A program made the translations under genes and the position numbers. From contig JAHJHR010000006.1 of NCBI GenBank assembly GCA_018823745.1, forward strand, positions 1-32,657: a stretch of 32,657 nucleotides of DNA. The letters are read 5' to 3'. The notes under the pieces are model-generated. The model was not told the DNA's origin. It worked only from the letters and a program-made list of their open reading frames with translations, and did no database searches. The DNA comes from Alphaproteobacteria bacterium (lineage in GTDB: Bacteria > Pseudomonadota > Alphaproteobacteria > Oceanibaculales > Oceanibaculaceae). This document shows positions 7,464 to 15,658 of this stretch, piece after piece (within the stretch, counting starts at the first letter, position 1; the number at the start of each line of letters is the position of its first letter).

Positions 7464-8858
7464 ATGACAATGTGGCAACCCGATATCGATACAATCTCCG
7501 GCCCGCGCTATCAGGCGATTGCCCAGGCGCTGGCGCTGGATGTGCAGGCCGGACGGCTGGCGCCGGGCGACCGGCTGCCGACGCATCGCGACCTCGCCTA
7601 TCATCTGGGGGTCACGGTCGGCACGGTGACGCGCGCCTATGCCGAGGCGCAGCGCCAGGGGCTGCTGGTCGGCGAGGTCGGGCGCGGCACCTATATAGCC
7701 CAGCGCAGCCATGCCGACACCTTCTTCCAGCCGGTGCCGGCCCCGCCCGACATGATCGATATGAGCCTGAACTACCCGCCGCCCGAGCCGCTGGCGGAGG
7801 TTGCCCTGCGCGCCAGCCTGGAGGAATTGTCCCGGCGCAATGATCTCTCCGCCTTCCTGCCCTATCAGGGCTATCGCGGCTTCGACAGCCACCGCGCCAG
7901 CATCGCCGGCTGGCTGGAGCGCCAGCACCGGCTGCGCGTCGATCCCGCCCGCATGACGATCACCGTGGGCGGCCAGCACGCCATCAGCGCCGCCATGGCG
8001 GCGGTGGCGGAGCCGGGCGATGTCGTGCTCTCCGCAGCGCTGACCTGGACCGGCATCCGCGCCATCGCCGATATGATGCAGGTCCAGCTGCGCGGCCTGG
8101 CGATGGATGGCGAGGGCGTGATGCCGGATGCCTTCGATGCCGCCTGCCGCAGCCTGTCGCCCAAGGCGCTCTATCTGGTGCCGACCCTGCAGAACCCGAC
8201 CGGCGCCATCATGAGCGAGAATCGCCGGCGCGCGCTGGCGCATATCGCCGAACGGCATGGCGTGGCGATCATCGAGGACGATATCTACGGCTTCCTGGCC
8301 CCGGACGCCCCTGCCCCCATCGCCACCATTGCGCCGGAACTGACGCTGTATGTCGGCAGCCTGTCGAAAAGCCTGGCCCCGGCGCTGCGCATCGGCTGCC
8401 TGGTAGCACCCGAGCGTTTCCAGCAGCGCATCCTCGCCTCGATCCGCGCGACCACCTGGATGACGCCGCCGCTGATGGCCGAGATCGCCGCGCACTGGAT
8501 CGAGACCGGCATCGCCGACCGCATCGCCGAACAGCGCCGCCGCGAGGCCGCCCGCCGCCAGGCTCTGGCCAATGAGATCATGGGATCTCTGGTCGGCGCC
8601 GAGGACCGGCTCGGCTATCACATCTGGATGCCGGTCCCCGCCCCCTGGCGCGCCGCCGATTTCGTCGCCGAGGCGCGCCAGCGCGGCGTGCTGATCGCAC
8701 CGACCGGCGTCTTCGCCGTTGGCCGCCGGCCGGAGATGGAAGCGATCCGCATCTGCCTCGGCTCTCCCGCCACGCTGGACCAGGTCCGCCAGGGCCTGAT
8801 GGTGCTGCGCGACATCGCCCGGCAGCCGGCCGATACCGGCTATCTGGCGGTCGTCTGA
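7464..8858 (+). CDS. MocR-family transcriptional regulator (GntR HTH fused to fold-type I aminotransferase)
   Basis: This 464-residue protein has an N-terminal GntR-type winged helix at residues 13-80, including PTHRDLAYHLGVTVGTVTRAY. It is followed by an aminotransferase-like domain with NPTG (Asn244), DDIYGF (near 272-277), the PLP lysine Lys302 in GSLSKSLAP, and Arg309. All usual PLP contacts seem present, so it probably binds PLP. MocR proteins usually sense a small amino compound that reacts with PLP and control an adjacent, often divergent gene. Here that is alaX-phzF. There is no Shine-Dalgarno; a second ATG at 7470 is an alternative start. The GNAT gene follows after 46 bases and is probably co-transcribed. 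Confidence 0.93.
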   Translation: MTMWQPDIDTISGPRYQAIAQALALDVQAGRLAPGDRLPTHRDLAYHLGVTVGTVTRAYAEAQRQGLLVGEVGRGTYIAQRSHADTFFQPVPAPPDMIDMSLNYPPPEPLAEVALRASLEELSRRNDLSAFLPYQGYRGFDSHRASIAGWLERQHRLRVDPARMTITVGGQHAISAAMAAVAEPGDVVLSAALTWTGIRAIADMMQVQLRGLAMDGEGVMPDAFDAACRSLSPKALYLVPTLQNPTGAIMSENRRRALAHIAERHGVAIIEDDIYGFLAPDAPAPIATIAPELTLYVGSLSKSLAPALRIGCLVAPERFQQRILASIRATTWMTPPLMAEIAAHWIETGIADRIAEQRRREAARRQALANEIMGSLVGAEDRLGYHIWMPVPAPWRAADFVAEARQRGVLIAPTGVFAVGRRPEMEAIRICLGSPATLDQVRQGLMVLRDIARQPADTGYLAVV

Positions 8859-8904
8859 ATGTTCTTGTCGCTGCCCTCCCCCCGAACCCGAAGGATACGA
8901 AACT

Positions 8905-9507
8905 ATGGATGTGAAGCCCGTCACTCTGGAAGGCCGGCATGTCACCCTGGCGCCGCTGTCGATGAGCGCGCATCTGGAAGGCCTGGCCGCCGCCGGGGCG
9001 GAGCCGAAGCTGTGGCGCTATTCCCCCACCGCGGCGACCGGGCTGGACGGCATGCGGGCCTATCTGCAGGAGGCGCTGGACGCGCAGGCGACCGGCGCGG
9101 CTCTGGTCTTCACCACCATCGACAAGGCCAGCGGCAGGATCGCCGGCTCCAGCCGCTATGCCGCCATCGACCGCAAGAACAAGCGGCTGGAAATTGGCTG
9201 GACCTGGATCGACCCCGCCTTCCAGCGCAGCCATGTGAACACCGAGGCCAAGCTGCTGATGCTGCAACACGCCTTCGAGGTTCTGGGCTGCATGCGCGTG
9301 GAGTTCAAGACCGATCAGCTGAACACCCAGTCGCAGACCGCGCTGGCCCGGCTGGGGGCGGTGCAGGAAGGCATCTTCCGCAAGCATATGATCATGCCGG
9401 ACGGCCGCATCCGCCATTCGATCTATTTCAGCATCCTCGACGAGGAATGGCCGGGTGTGAAGGCCCGCCTGCTGACCCGGCTGGACCAGGGCGGCCATAA
9501 GGGCTGA
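8905..9507 (+). CDS. GNAT acetyltransferase, RimJ/RimL-like
   Basis: This 200-residue protein shows the RimJ/RimL (GNAT_3) pattern: an N-terminal TLEGRHVTLAPLS, then RLEIGWTWIDPAFQRSHVNTEAKL, the acetyl-CoA-binding segment. Near the C-terminus it has LNTQSQTALARLGAVQEGIFRKH. AAGGA lies about 10 bases before the ATG. It acetylates an amino group using acetyl-CoA; the acceptor may be a protein N-terminus or a small amine. Its place behind mocR suggests it works on the same compound as AlaX and PhzF, which is inference only. Confidence 0.88.
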   Translation: MDVKPVTLEGRHVTLAPLSMSAHLEGLAAAGAEPKLWRYSPTAATGLDGMRAYLQEALDAQATGAALVFTTIDKASGRIAGSSRYAAIDRKNKRLEIGWTWIDPAFQRSHVNTEAKLLMLQHAFEVLGCMRVEFKTDQLNTQSQTALARLGAVQEGIFRKHMIMPDGRIRHSIYFSILDEEWPGVKARLLTRLDQGGHKG

Positions 9508-9550
9508 CCCTCCCGTTTCTGACAGATACCAGACGGCAGACCCGCATTCC

Positions 9551-9580
9551 GGCGCAGCCCATTCCAGGGTTGCGCCATTT
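9551..9580 (+). terminator. Possible terminator after the GNAT gene
   Basis: GGCGCAGCCC (9551-9560) pairs with GGGTTGCGCC (9567-9576), one G-T pair, loop ATTCCA, followed by only ATTT. The stem is strong but the T-run is poor, so termination is likely but may be partial. Confidence 0.45.
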
Positions 9581-9596
9581 CCCTCCTCTCGATATT

Positions 9597-9614
9597 GATA
9601 CGTTATAACGTTTC
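9597..9614. promoter_or_regulatory. Zur-box-like palindrome before the TonB-dependent receptor
   Basis: GATACGTTATAACGTTTC is an 18-bp palindrome with one mismatched pair, centred on GTTATAAC as in alphaproteobacterial Zur sites. It contains the likely -10 TATAAC (9604-9609) and lies about 20 bases before the ATG. Zinc-bound Zur would block transcription, matching a zinc-uptake receptor. Confidence 0.65.
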
Positions 9615-9632
9615 TATTTATCGGAGGGGATT

Positions 9633-11687
9633 ATGAAAGGAAGGGGGCATGCTGCCCTGCTGGCGGGGACCGGCATGGCGGCGCTGATGCTGGGCGGGCA
9701 GGTGAAGGCCCAGCAGGTGGAGCAGCTGCAGCCGCTGATCATCACCGTCGCACCGCTGCAAAGCACGCAGGAGGAGCTGGTGGAAGGCTCCACCGTGCTG
9801 ACCGGCGACCGGCTGGAACGCTATCGCGGGCTGACCATCGGCGAGACGCTGGACCGCACGCCGGGCGTGGCCAACTCGTCCTTCGGAGCGGGCGCGGGGC
9901 GGCCGGTGATTCGCGGCCAGGGCGGCAACCGGGTGCGGGTGCTGCAGAATGGCCTGGATACCTTCGACGCCTCAGTCACCAGCCCGGACCATGCGGTGGT
10001 CGCCCCGATGGGCAGCGCCACGCAGGTCGAGGTGCTGCGCGGGCCGGCCAGCCTGCTCTATGGCAGTTCTGCCGTGGCCGGCGTGGTGAATGTGAAAGAT
10101 GGCCGCATTCCCGACAGCGTGCCGAAGGATTTCCTGGACGGCACGGCGCGTATGGATTTCTCCACCGGCTCCAGCAACCTCGCCGGCTTCGGCTCGGTCG
10201 ACATGGCGGCCGGAAAGAATGTCGTGCTGCATCTGGAAGGCTTCACCACTGATGCGAATGACTACCGCATCAACGGCTTCTCCAGCGACGAAGCGCGCGA
10301 GGAGGGCATCAAGGGGCGGGTCGAGAACAGCTTTGTCGACACACGCGGGGGCGCCATCGGGGCCAGCTATCTGGGCGAGCGCGGCTATGCCGGCATGGCG
10401 ATCAGCGGTTATTCCAGCCTCTATGGCATCCCAGGCGGGCACAGCCATGCCGAGGAGCATGAGGATGATCATGAGGAGGAGGAGGATCACGACCACGAGC
10501 ATGAGCATGGCGAGGAGAGCATCCGTATCGACATGCAGCAGACCCGCTATGATCTGAAATTCGGCCTGTACGATCCGCTGCCTTTCCTGGATGAGGCCAG
10601 CGCCCGTTTCGGCTATGCCGATTACCGGCATATCGAGCTGGAGGGCGATGAGATCGGCACCATCTTCGAGAATCAGAGCTGGGAAGGCCGTATCGAGCTG
10701 ACCCACAAGCCGCTGGCCGGCTTCAAGGGCGTATTCGGCCTGCAATCCAGCCGGCGCGACGCGATTGCCACCGGCGAGGAAGCCTTCATCCCCGGCACGC
10801 TGACCGACAACAATGCTCTGTTTCTCGTCGAGCGTTTCGAGACCGGCCCCTGGCTGTTCACCCTGGGCGGCCGTGTCGAGCATCAGACTGTCGAGGCCGG
10901 GTCACTGGGACAGGAACGCAGCTTCACCGGCAAGAGCGCCTCGGCCGGCGCTACCTACCGGCTGAACCCGACCTACTCGGTCGGCCTGTCGCTGTCGCGC
11001 ACCGAACGCGCGCCGAATGCAGAGGAGCTGTTCTCCGACGGCGCACATCTGGCCACTCAATCCTATGAGGTGGGCAACAGCGGTCTCGGAAAGGAGGCCG
11101 CCTGGCATGCCGAGCTTTCCTTCCGCAAGCAGCGCGGCGATGTGACCGGTGCGGTGAACCTGTTCGCCACCCGCTATCACGACTACATCTTCCGCGACTT
11201 CACCGGCAATGAGCGCGACGGGCTGCAGGAGGTGCGCTACGGCCAGGAGGACGCCACTTTCCGTGGGGCTGAGATTGAAGCAACCTGGGTATTCCTGCGC
11301 AGCACCGGGCTGACACTGAGCCTGGATGGAGCGGTGGATTACGTCTGGGCGGAGAATGAGGCGACCGGCCAGGCGCTGCCGCTGATCCCGCCGCTGGGCT
11401 ACACCGCCGGCATCAACGCCTATACGCGGCATGTCGATTACCGGCTGGAGCTGGAAGGCGCGGCCAGCCAGAGCCGCACCGGCGCGAATGAGGACAGCAC
11501 CGGCGGCTATGCCTTCCTGAATGCCGGCCTCTCCTTCCGGCCCATCGCCGACAGCGACAGCTTCACCCTGTTCGTGCAGGGCCGGAACCTGACGGATGCG
11601 GAAGGCCGCAACCATGTCTCGCTGCTGAAGGATGTCGCCCCGTTCCGGGGTCGGGAACTGCGCGTCGGCGGCCAGGTAAAGTTCTGA
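9633..11687 (+). CDS. znuD: TonB-dependent outer-membrane receptor, ZnuD-like, probable zinc uptake
   Basis: This 684-residue protein has a signal peptide (about residues 1-26, ending VKA), a TonB-box-like PLIITVAP near 34-41, and a plug domain with PVIRGQGGNRVRVL (91-104), FDASVTSPDHAV and QVEVLRGPASLLYG (131-144). The beta-barrel ends in Phe. Residues 270-292 form an extracellular-type loop with eight His among many Asp and Glu. A His/acid-rich loop and the SPDHA plug segment are both features of the zinc receptor ZnuD. It has a strong GGAGGGG ribosome site and the Zur-like box just upstream. Nickel or another metal remains possible. No zinc ABC transporter or zur gene is in the window. Confidence 0.85.
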   Translation: MKGRGHAALLAGTGMAALMLGGQVKAQQVEQLQPLIITVAPLQSTQEELVEGSTVLTGDRLERYRGLTIGETLDRTPGVANSSFGAGAGRPVIRGQGGNRVRVLQNGLDTFDASVTSPDHAVVAPMGSATQVEVLRGPASLLYGSSAVAGVVNVKDGRIPDSVPKDFLDGTARMDFSTGSSNLAGFGSVDMAAGKNVVLHLEGFTTDANDYRINGFSSDEAREEGIKGRVENSFVDTRGGAIGASYLGERGYAGMAISGYSSLYGIPGGHSHAEEHEDDHEEEEDHDHEHEHGEESIRIDMQQTRYDLKFGLYDPLPFLDEASARFGYADYRHIELEGDEIGTIFENQSWEGRIELTHKPLAGFKGVFGLQSSRRDAIATGEEAFIPGTLTDNNALFLVERFETGPWLFTLGGRVEHQTVEAGSLGQERSFTGKSASAGATYRLNPTYSVGLSLSRTERAPNAEELFSDGAHLATQSYEVGNSGLGKEAAWHAELSFRKQRGDVTGAVNLFATRYHDYIFRDFTGNERDGLQEVRYGQEDATFRGAEIEATWVFLRSTGLTLSLDGAVDYVWAENEATGQALPLIPPLGYTAGINAYTRHVDYRLELEGAASQSRTGANEDSTGGYAFLNAGLSFRPIADSDSFTLFVQGRNLTDAEGRNHVSLLKDVAPFRGRELRVGGQVKF

Positions 11688-11700
11688 CCGCAGCCCTTAA

Positions 11701-11732
11701 CCCAGCCTATGCCGCCAGCGGCATGGGCTGGG
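11701..11732. terminator. Perfect hairpin between the convergent receptor and EAL genes
   Basis: CCCAGCC-T-ATGCCGC (11701-11715) pairs fully with GCGGCAT-G-GGCTGGG (11718-11732); the one non-Watson-Crick pair is a T-G wobble and the loop is CA. The stem includes the EAL stop codon and its last codons. Neither side has a good T-run, so it may end transcription by Rho-assisted means or protect both 3' ends. Confidence 0.5.
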
Positions 11733-12759
11733 GACGGCCGAAGAAATAGCCCTGGCAGTAATCGACCCGGATATCGCGCAGGATATCCGCGGTCACCTGG
11801 GTCTCGACGCCCTCGGCGATGATGATGACACCGGCCTCATGCGCCGTGGCGACCAGGCTCTTGACCAGGCGGCGCTTCGACTCGTCGGTGTCGAGATCCG
11901 AGGTCAGGATCTTGTCCAGCTTGATGTAGTTCGGCTTCAGCGTCAGCAGGGTGGACAGATTGTTGTAGCCCGAGCCGAAATCGTCCAAAGCGATCTCAAA
12001 GCCGGCCTTGCGGTAGAAATCGCTGATCCGCAGCAAATGGTCGTAATCCTCCATCCGCTCGATCTCGACCACTTCGAACACCACCTGATCGGGACTGACC
12101 TCGGCGCGTTCGATGGCCGCAGCGGTCGAGCGCAGGCAGAAATCCGGATCATAGATCGATCGCGGCATGAAATTGATGAACAGCTTGGTCTTCAGCGTGT
12201 GACGGGCCGCCGTCTCCACGGCATTGATCCGCGCCACACGGTCGAGATTCAGCATCAGGCCGGGATCGCGCGCCGCGCCGAAAATCCGGGTCGGCGGGAT
12301 CAGCGATCCATCCGCCTCCTGCCCGCGAAACAGGAATTCATAGCCAAAGACGGAATGCGCCGCATCCATGGCGACGATGGGCTGCATGAAGCTGACATAG
12401 CGTTTCTCGTCGATCAGATCGTCGACCCACAGCGCTTCGGCCCGGCTCAACAGCCGTTCCAGCGTGGTCATGGCGCTGAACTGGCGCAAATCTGGTTCGG
12501 CATCAGTGTCGAGAACAAGGGCCCGCGTATCCTCCAGTTCGGCCGCATAGACGGCGTCTCGGATCGCGCCGGCCAGCGCGCTCAGATCGGGCTTGCGGAT
12601 ATCAAGAAGCGCATCCGCCGTCCGGTCGTCCACCTGAACTCCGGCGGCCGTGAAAATGCTGTGCAGCTTCTTGCGGGTATGGGCCTGCGGCGCCCAGAGC
12701 AACAGCCGGTGCGTATCGTCGCGGACAGCGCCACCACCCGCACATGCAAGACAGGACAT
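11707..12759 (-). CDS. EAL-domain cyclic-di-GMP phosphodiesterase
   Basis: The EAL domain of this 350-residue protein covers about residues 118-345. The signature is EFLFR (Glu141), keeping the E-x-L-x-R core. The other catalytic or metal residues are present: Asn196 (FINFMP), Glu229 (FEVVE), Asp259-Asp260 in DDFGSGY, Lys280, Glu316 in AEGVET, and Gln336 in CQGYFFGRP. It therefore looks able to hydrolyse c-di-GMP. The first 117 residues have no recognised sensor domain but carry CLAC near the N-terminus. There is no signal peptide or membrane segment, so it is cytoplasmic. No clear Shine-Dalgarno precedes the ATG. Confidence 0.9.
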   Translation of the reverse strand: MSCLACAGGGAVRDDTHRLLLWAPQAHTRKKLHSIFTAAGVQVDDRTADALLDIRKPDLSALAGAIRDAVYAAELEDTRALVLDTDAEPDLRQFSAMTTLERLLSRAEALWVDDLIDEKRYVSFMQPIVAMDAAHSVFGYEFLFRGQEADGSLIPPTRIFGAARDPGLMLNLDRVARINAVETAARHTLKTKLFINFMPRSIYDPDFCLRSTAAAIERAEVSPDQVVFEVVEIERMEDYDHLLRISDFYRKAGFEIALDDFGSGYNNLSTLLTLKPNYIKLDKILTSDLDTDESKRRLVKSLVATAHEAGVIIIAEGVETQVTADILRDIRVDYCQGYFFGRPQPMPLAA

Positions 12760-12840
12760 AGGTTACTCACACATCTCTTTTGATTTTTCAGCCTTCGCGC
12801 TTTCTAGCGACGAAAGGTTAAAATAGTTGGAATCGTTCCA

Positions 12841-12861
12841 GAAAAAAGAGCGCCCCCGCGC
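12841..12861 (-). terminator. Possible short terminator after ndh
   Basis: Directly after the ndh stop, GCGC-GGGG-GCGC (12861-12850 on the minus strand) is followed by TCTTTTTTC. The stem is only four base pairs but the T-run is good. Confidence 0.4.
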
Positions 12862-12863
12862 GA

Positions 12864-14174
12864 CTAATGGAATTTCACCTGCGCGTGGTTGGCCCGGCGC
12901 AGCAGGTCGCTGGTCATCTGCGCTGCCGTGCCCAGCAGCCCCATCACCGCATATTGGTGCGACCGGTGCAGCATCCGGTAGGCCAGCTTCGCCGCCAGCC
13001 CGTCAATGAAGGCCGTGTGTCCCTTCTTGCGGCCATCGCCCAGGCTGCCAAAGGCCTCGAACCGGCTGAGCGAGATCAGCGTGCCATGTTCACGGAACCG
13101 GAAGGCGGGCAGCGGCTGGCCCCGCAGCTTTGCCGCCAGCGCCTTTCGCAGGAAGCTGGCCTGCTGATGCGCCACCTGGGCGCGGGCACCCAGCGGCTTG
13201 TCCGTCCTGGGATCGATGAACAGCGCGCAATCGCCCAGGGCAAAGATATCCGGCTGGCCGTCCGCCTGGAGCGCGGGCCCGACCTTGATCCGCCCGCCCT
13301 TGCCAAGGTCCAGACCCGGCAAATCCTTCAGGAAGGGCGGTGCCTGCATGCCGGCCGACCAGACCGACAGCGTCGCCGGCAGCACCGTGCCATCCTCCAG
13401 CGTGACGCTCTGCGCCTCCACCGCGCTGACACCCTGCCCGGTGCGGATATCGATGCCGATATCGGTGAGCGCTTTATGGGTCGCGGTCGCCACTTTTTCC
13501 GACAGCCCGCCCAGCAGGCGGTCCGCCTGTTCGACAATGGTGACATTCAGGCGCCGGGCGGAACCGGACAGGCCATATTCCTCGGCGATATCGGCGGCAT
13601 GGCGCAACTCTGCCGCCAGCTCGACGCCCGTCGCACCGCCGCCGATGATGACCACCGAGAGCGGCGTGTCTTCCGCCGTCAGGCTGCGGCGGGCCAGGGC
13701 AATCAGGAAGTCGCGGTGAAACTGCTCCGCCTGGGTGCGGCTGTCGATGAAATGGCAGAACTCCTGAACGCCCGGCGTGCCGAAATCATTGCCGACGCTG
13801 CCCACCGCCAGAACGAGAAGATCATAGGACAGATCACGCGGCGGCAGCAGCGTCTCGCCCTCATCGTCGACCAGAGCGGCCAGCGTCACGCGGCGTTCCG
13901 CCGGCACCAGCCCGTCCATCCTGCCATACTGGAAGCGGAAGCCACTGGACCGTCCCTGAGCCAGATAGCTCAGCTCATCCTGATAGGAATTCATCGTGCC
14001 GGCCGCGACCTGATGCAGCAGCGGCTTCCACAGATGCGTGGCATTGGCGTCGACCAGAACGATCTCCGCCTCAGCCTTCTCCCGCTCGAATCCGCCAAGA
14101 TCGCGTCCCAATCCGGACGCAAGTTCCAGCCCGCCGGCGCCACCGCCGACGATCACGATCCGCTTCCTGGTCAT
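12864..14174 (-). CDS. ndh: Type II NADH dehydrogenase (NDH-2)
   Basis: This 436-residue flavoprotein has two dinucleotide-binding motifs: IVIVGGGAGGLELASGL at the N-terminus for FAD and VVIIGGGATGVELAAEL near residue 165-185 for NADH. The segment HLWKPLLHQVAAGT and the C-terminal FAD contact IFALGDCALF are typical of NDH-2. The last 50 residues form the membrane-associating tail. NDH-2 passes electrons from NADH to quinone at the inner membrane without pumping protons. I start at ATG 14174, six bases after GGAG; the upstream TTG at 14180 abuts that GGAG. A palindrome at 14188-14204 overlaps its likely promoter. Confidence 0.93.
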   Translation of the reverse strand: MTRKRIVIVGGGAGGLELASGLGRDLGGFEREKAEAEIVLVDANATHLWKPLLHQVAAGTMNSYQDELSYLAQGRSSGFRFQYGRMDGLVPAERRVTLAALVDDEGETLLPPRDLSYDLLVLAVGSVGNDFGTPGVQEFCHFIDSRTQAEQFHRDFLIALARRSLTAEDTPLSVVIIGGGATGVELAAELRHAADIAEEYGLSGSARRLNVTIVEQADRLLGGLSEKVATATHKALTDIGIDIRTGQGVSAVEAQSVTLEDGTVLPATLSVWSAGMQAPPFLKDLPGLDLGKGGRIKVGPALQADGQPDIFALGDCALFIDPRTDKPLGARAQVAHQQASFLRKALAAKLRGQPLPAFRFREHGTLISLSRFEAFGSLGDGRKKGHTAFIDGLAAKLAYRMLHRSHQYAVMGLLGTAAQMTSDLLRRANHAQVKFH

Positions 14175-14187
14175 GCACAACTCCGTT

Positions 14188-14204
14188 CGTTATGACCTAT
14201 AACG
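14188..14204. promoter_or_regulatory. Palindromic operator upstream of ndh
   Basis: CGTTAT-GACCT-ATAACG is a perfect inverted repeat, 14 bases before the ndh ATG. On the minus strand it overlaps a possible promoter, TGAACA-18-TATAGG, with TATAGG inside the repeat. A repressor would block this promoter. I do not recognise the site, and it is not an FNR site. Confidence 0.5.
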
Positions 14205-14251
14205 ACCGGGACCGCCCTATGTTCACCAGAGATTCGTTCCCCACGCCTTGT

Positions 14252-15658
14252 TCAGCGCGCTACCTGATCAGCACTCCACCCGCCACCCAGCGCCTTGTAC
14301 AGATCGACACTGGCCTGCAGCCTGTCGCGCTGCGTGGAGACACGGTCCAGCTCCGCCTGGAACAAGGCGCGCTGGGCATCCAGCACCTCGATATAGCCGG
14401 TATAGCCGCCATCATAGCGTTCCCGCGCCAGCGCGAAGGTACGGTCCAGGGCCGCGACCTGGCCATCCAGGGCGTTGAGACGTTCGGCGGAGCCCTGCTG
14501 GGTCTCCAGCGCGTCCATGACCTCGCGGAAGGCAGTGCGGACAGTCTGCTGGTATTCCAGATAGCTTTGCAGCTTGCGCGCCTCGGCGGCATCCAGATTG
14601 GACTGGTTGCGGCCGAAATCGATGATCGGCGCGGTCAGATTCGCCCCCAGCGACCAGATGCCGGTACCGGCGCTGAACAGATCACCCAGCTCCAGGCTTT
14701 GCGTGCCGCCCGAGGCGGTCAGCGAGATACGCGGGAAGAAATTCGCCTCTGCCACGCCGATCTGCGCATTCGCCGCCGCCAGCAACTGCTCGGCCTGCTG
14801 AATATCCGGCCGGCGATCCAGAATGTCGGAAGGCATGTAGCCCGGCACGACCGGCGGCACCGGCAATTGGTCAATGGATTGGCCACGCGGGACGTTGCCT
14901 TCGACCAGCGCGCGCGGGGTGCGGCCCAGCAGCACGGCCAGGGCATTACGCTGAAGCGCACGCTGCTGGCGCAACGCCGGCAGCTGGGCGCGGGCAGCGG
15001 CGAGTTCCGATTCCGCCTGACGCAGCACCAGTTCGGTGACGACGCCGTTGGTGTACTGGATCTGCTGCAGCTCGAAGCTTTCCTGCCGCGCCGCCAGGGT
15101 TCGTTCTGTGATCACCACCTGCTGGTCGATGGCCCGCAGATTGAAATACCCGGACGCGACATCAGCCGCGACCGCCAGGCGAACGGCATCGCGGTTGGCT
15201 TCGCTGGCCATCAGCTGGGCGCGTACGGCTTCATCGGCGCGCGCCAGCCGGCCCCACAGATCCAGCTCATAGGACAGCACGCCGGCCAGCCGGAAATTAT
15301 TCACCGGGTTCGGCGCCCCCACGGCCAGCTCATCGGTCTGGCGCTGGCGCGCGCCGCTGGCCTCGACATCCAGCGTCGGCAAGCGGTCGGCCCGGCTGAC
15401 GCCGGCCAGCGCGCGCGCTTCCGCCACGCGGGCGGCCGCCACCAGCAGGTCCGAATTGGCGGCCAGCGCCTCGTTCACCAGATCGACCAGCGCCATGTCG
15501 TCATAGCTGCGCCACCACAAAGGATCGACCTGCGAGGCGCGTATGACCGTGCCCGGCCATTGCTGCGGCATTTCGGCGGCGGGCCGGGTGAAATCCGGCC
15601 CCATGGTGCAGCCGCCCAGCAGCGCGGCCAGGGTCAGGGCTAGAAACGGGTTACGCAT
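14252..15658 (-). CDS. RND efflux outer-membrane factor, NodT/OprM family lipoprotein
   Basis: This 468-residue protein starts with a lipoprotein signal, [10 protein letters not shown], followed by [14 protein letters not shown], the standard N-terminus of NodT-type outer-membrane factors. Two homologous alpha-helical/beta halves follow; the sequence is rich in Ala, Gln, Arg and Leu as expected for the periplasmic tunnel helices. It forms the exit channel of the tripartite pump encoded upstream. The ATG at 15658 overlaps the pump stop by eight bases and lies about 10 bases after AGGAG; TTG 15661 is the alternative start. It is the last gene of the adaptor-pump-channel operon. No clear terminator follows. 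Confidence 0.94.
   Translation of the reverse strand: MRNPFLALTLAALLGGCTMGPDFTRPAAEMPQQWPGTVIRASQVDPLWWRSYDDMALVDLVNEALAANSDLLVAAARVAEARALAGVSRADRLPTLDVEASGARQRQTDELAVGAPNPVNNFRLAGVLSYELDLWGRLARADEAVRAQLMASEANRDAVRLAVAADVASGYFNLRAIDQQVVITERTLAARQESFELQQIQYTNGVVTELVLRQAESELAAARAQLPALRQQRALQRNALAVLLGRTPRALVEGNVPRGQSIDQLPVPPVVPGYMPSDILDRRPDIQQAEQLLAAANAQIGVAEANFFPRISLTASGGTQSLELGDLFSAGTGIWSLGANLTAPIIDFGRNQSNLDAAEARKLQSYLEYQQTVRTAFREVMDALETQQGSAERLNALDGQVAALDRTFALARERYDGGYTGYIEVLDAQRALFQAELDRVSTQRDRLQASVDLYKALGGGWSADQVAR

Larger units (their letters stand above)
7404..7471. promoter_or_regulatory. Probable MocR operator array (ATTGT/ACAAT half-sites)
   Basis: The divergent gap contains a 16-bp palindrome, ATTGTACCGGGACAAT (7404-7419, one mismatched pair). 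It also has a second inverted pair, ATTGTCAT (7427-7434) and ATGACAAT (7464-7471), whose right arm includes the mocR start codon. A small palindrome TCAATTGA (7445-7452) lies between. Repeated half-sites in one intergenic region are usual for MocR-type regulators. They cover the -10/start region of the alaX promoter and bracket the mocR -10, so autorepression and control of alaX-phzF are both plausible. Confidence 0.6.

Noticed and set aside
7431..9498. Minus-strand frames opposite mocR and the GNAT gene
   Set aside because: The sense genes are clear; the antisense frames have no motifs.
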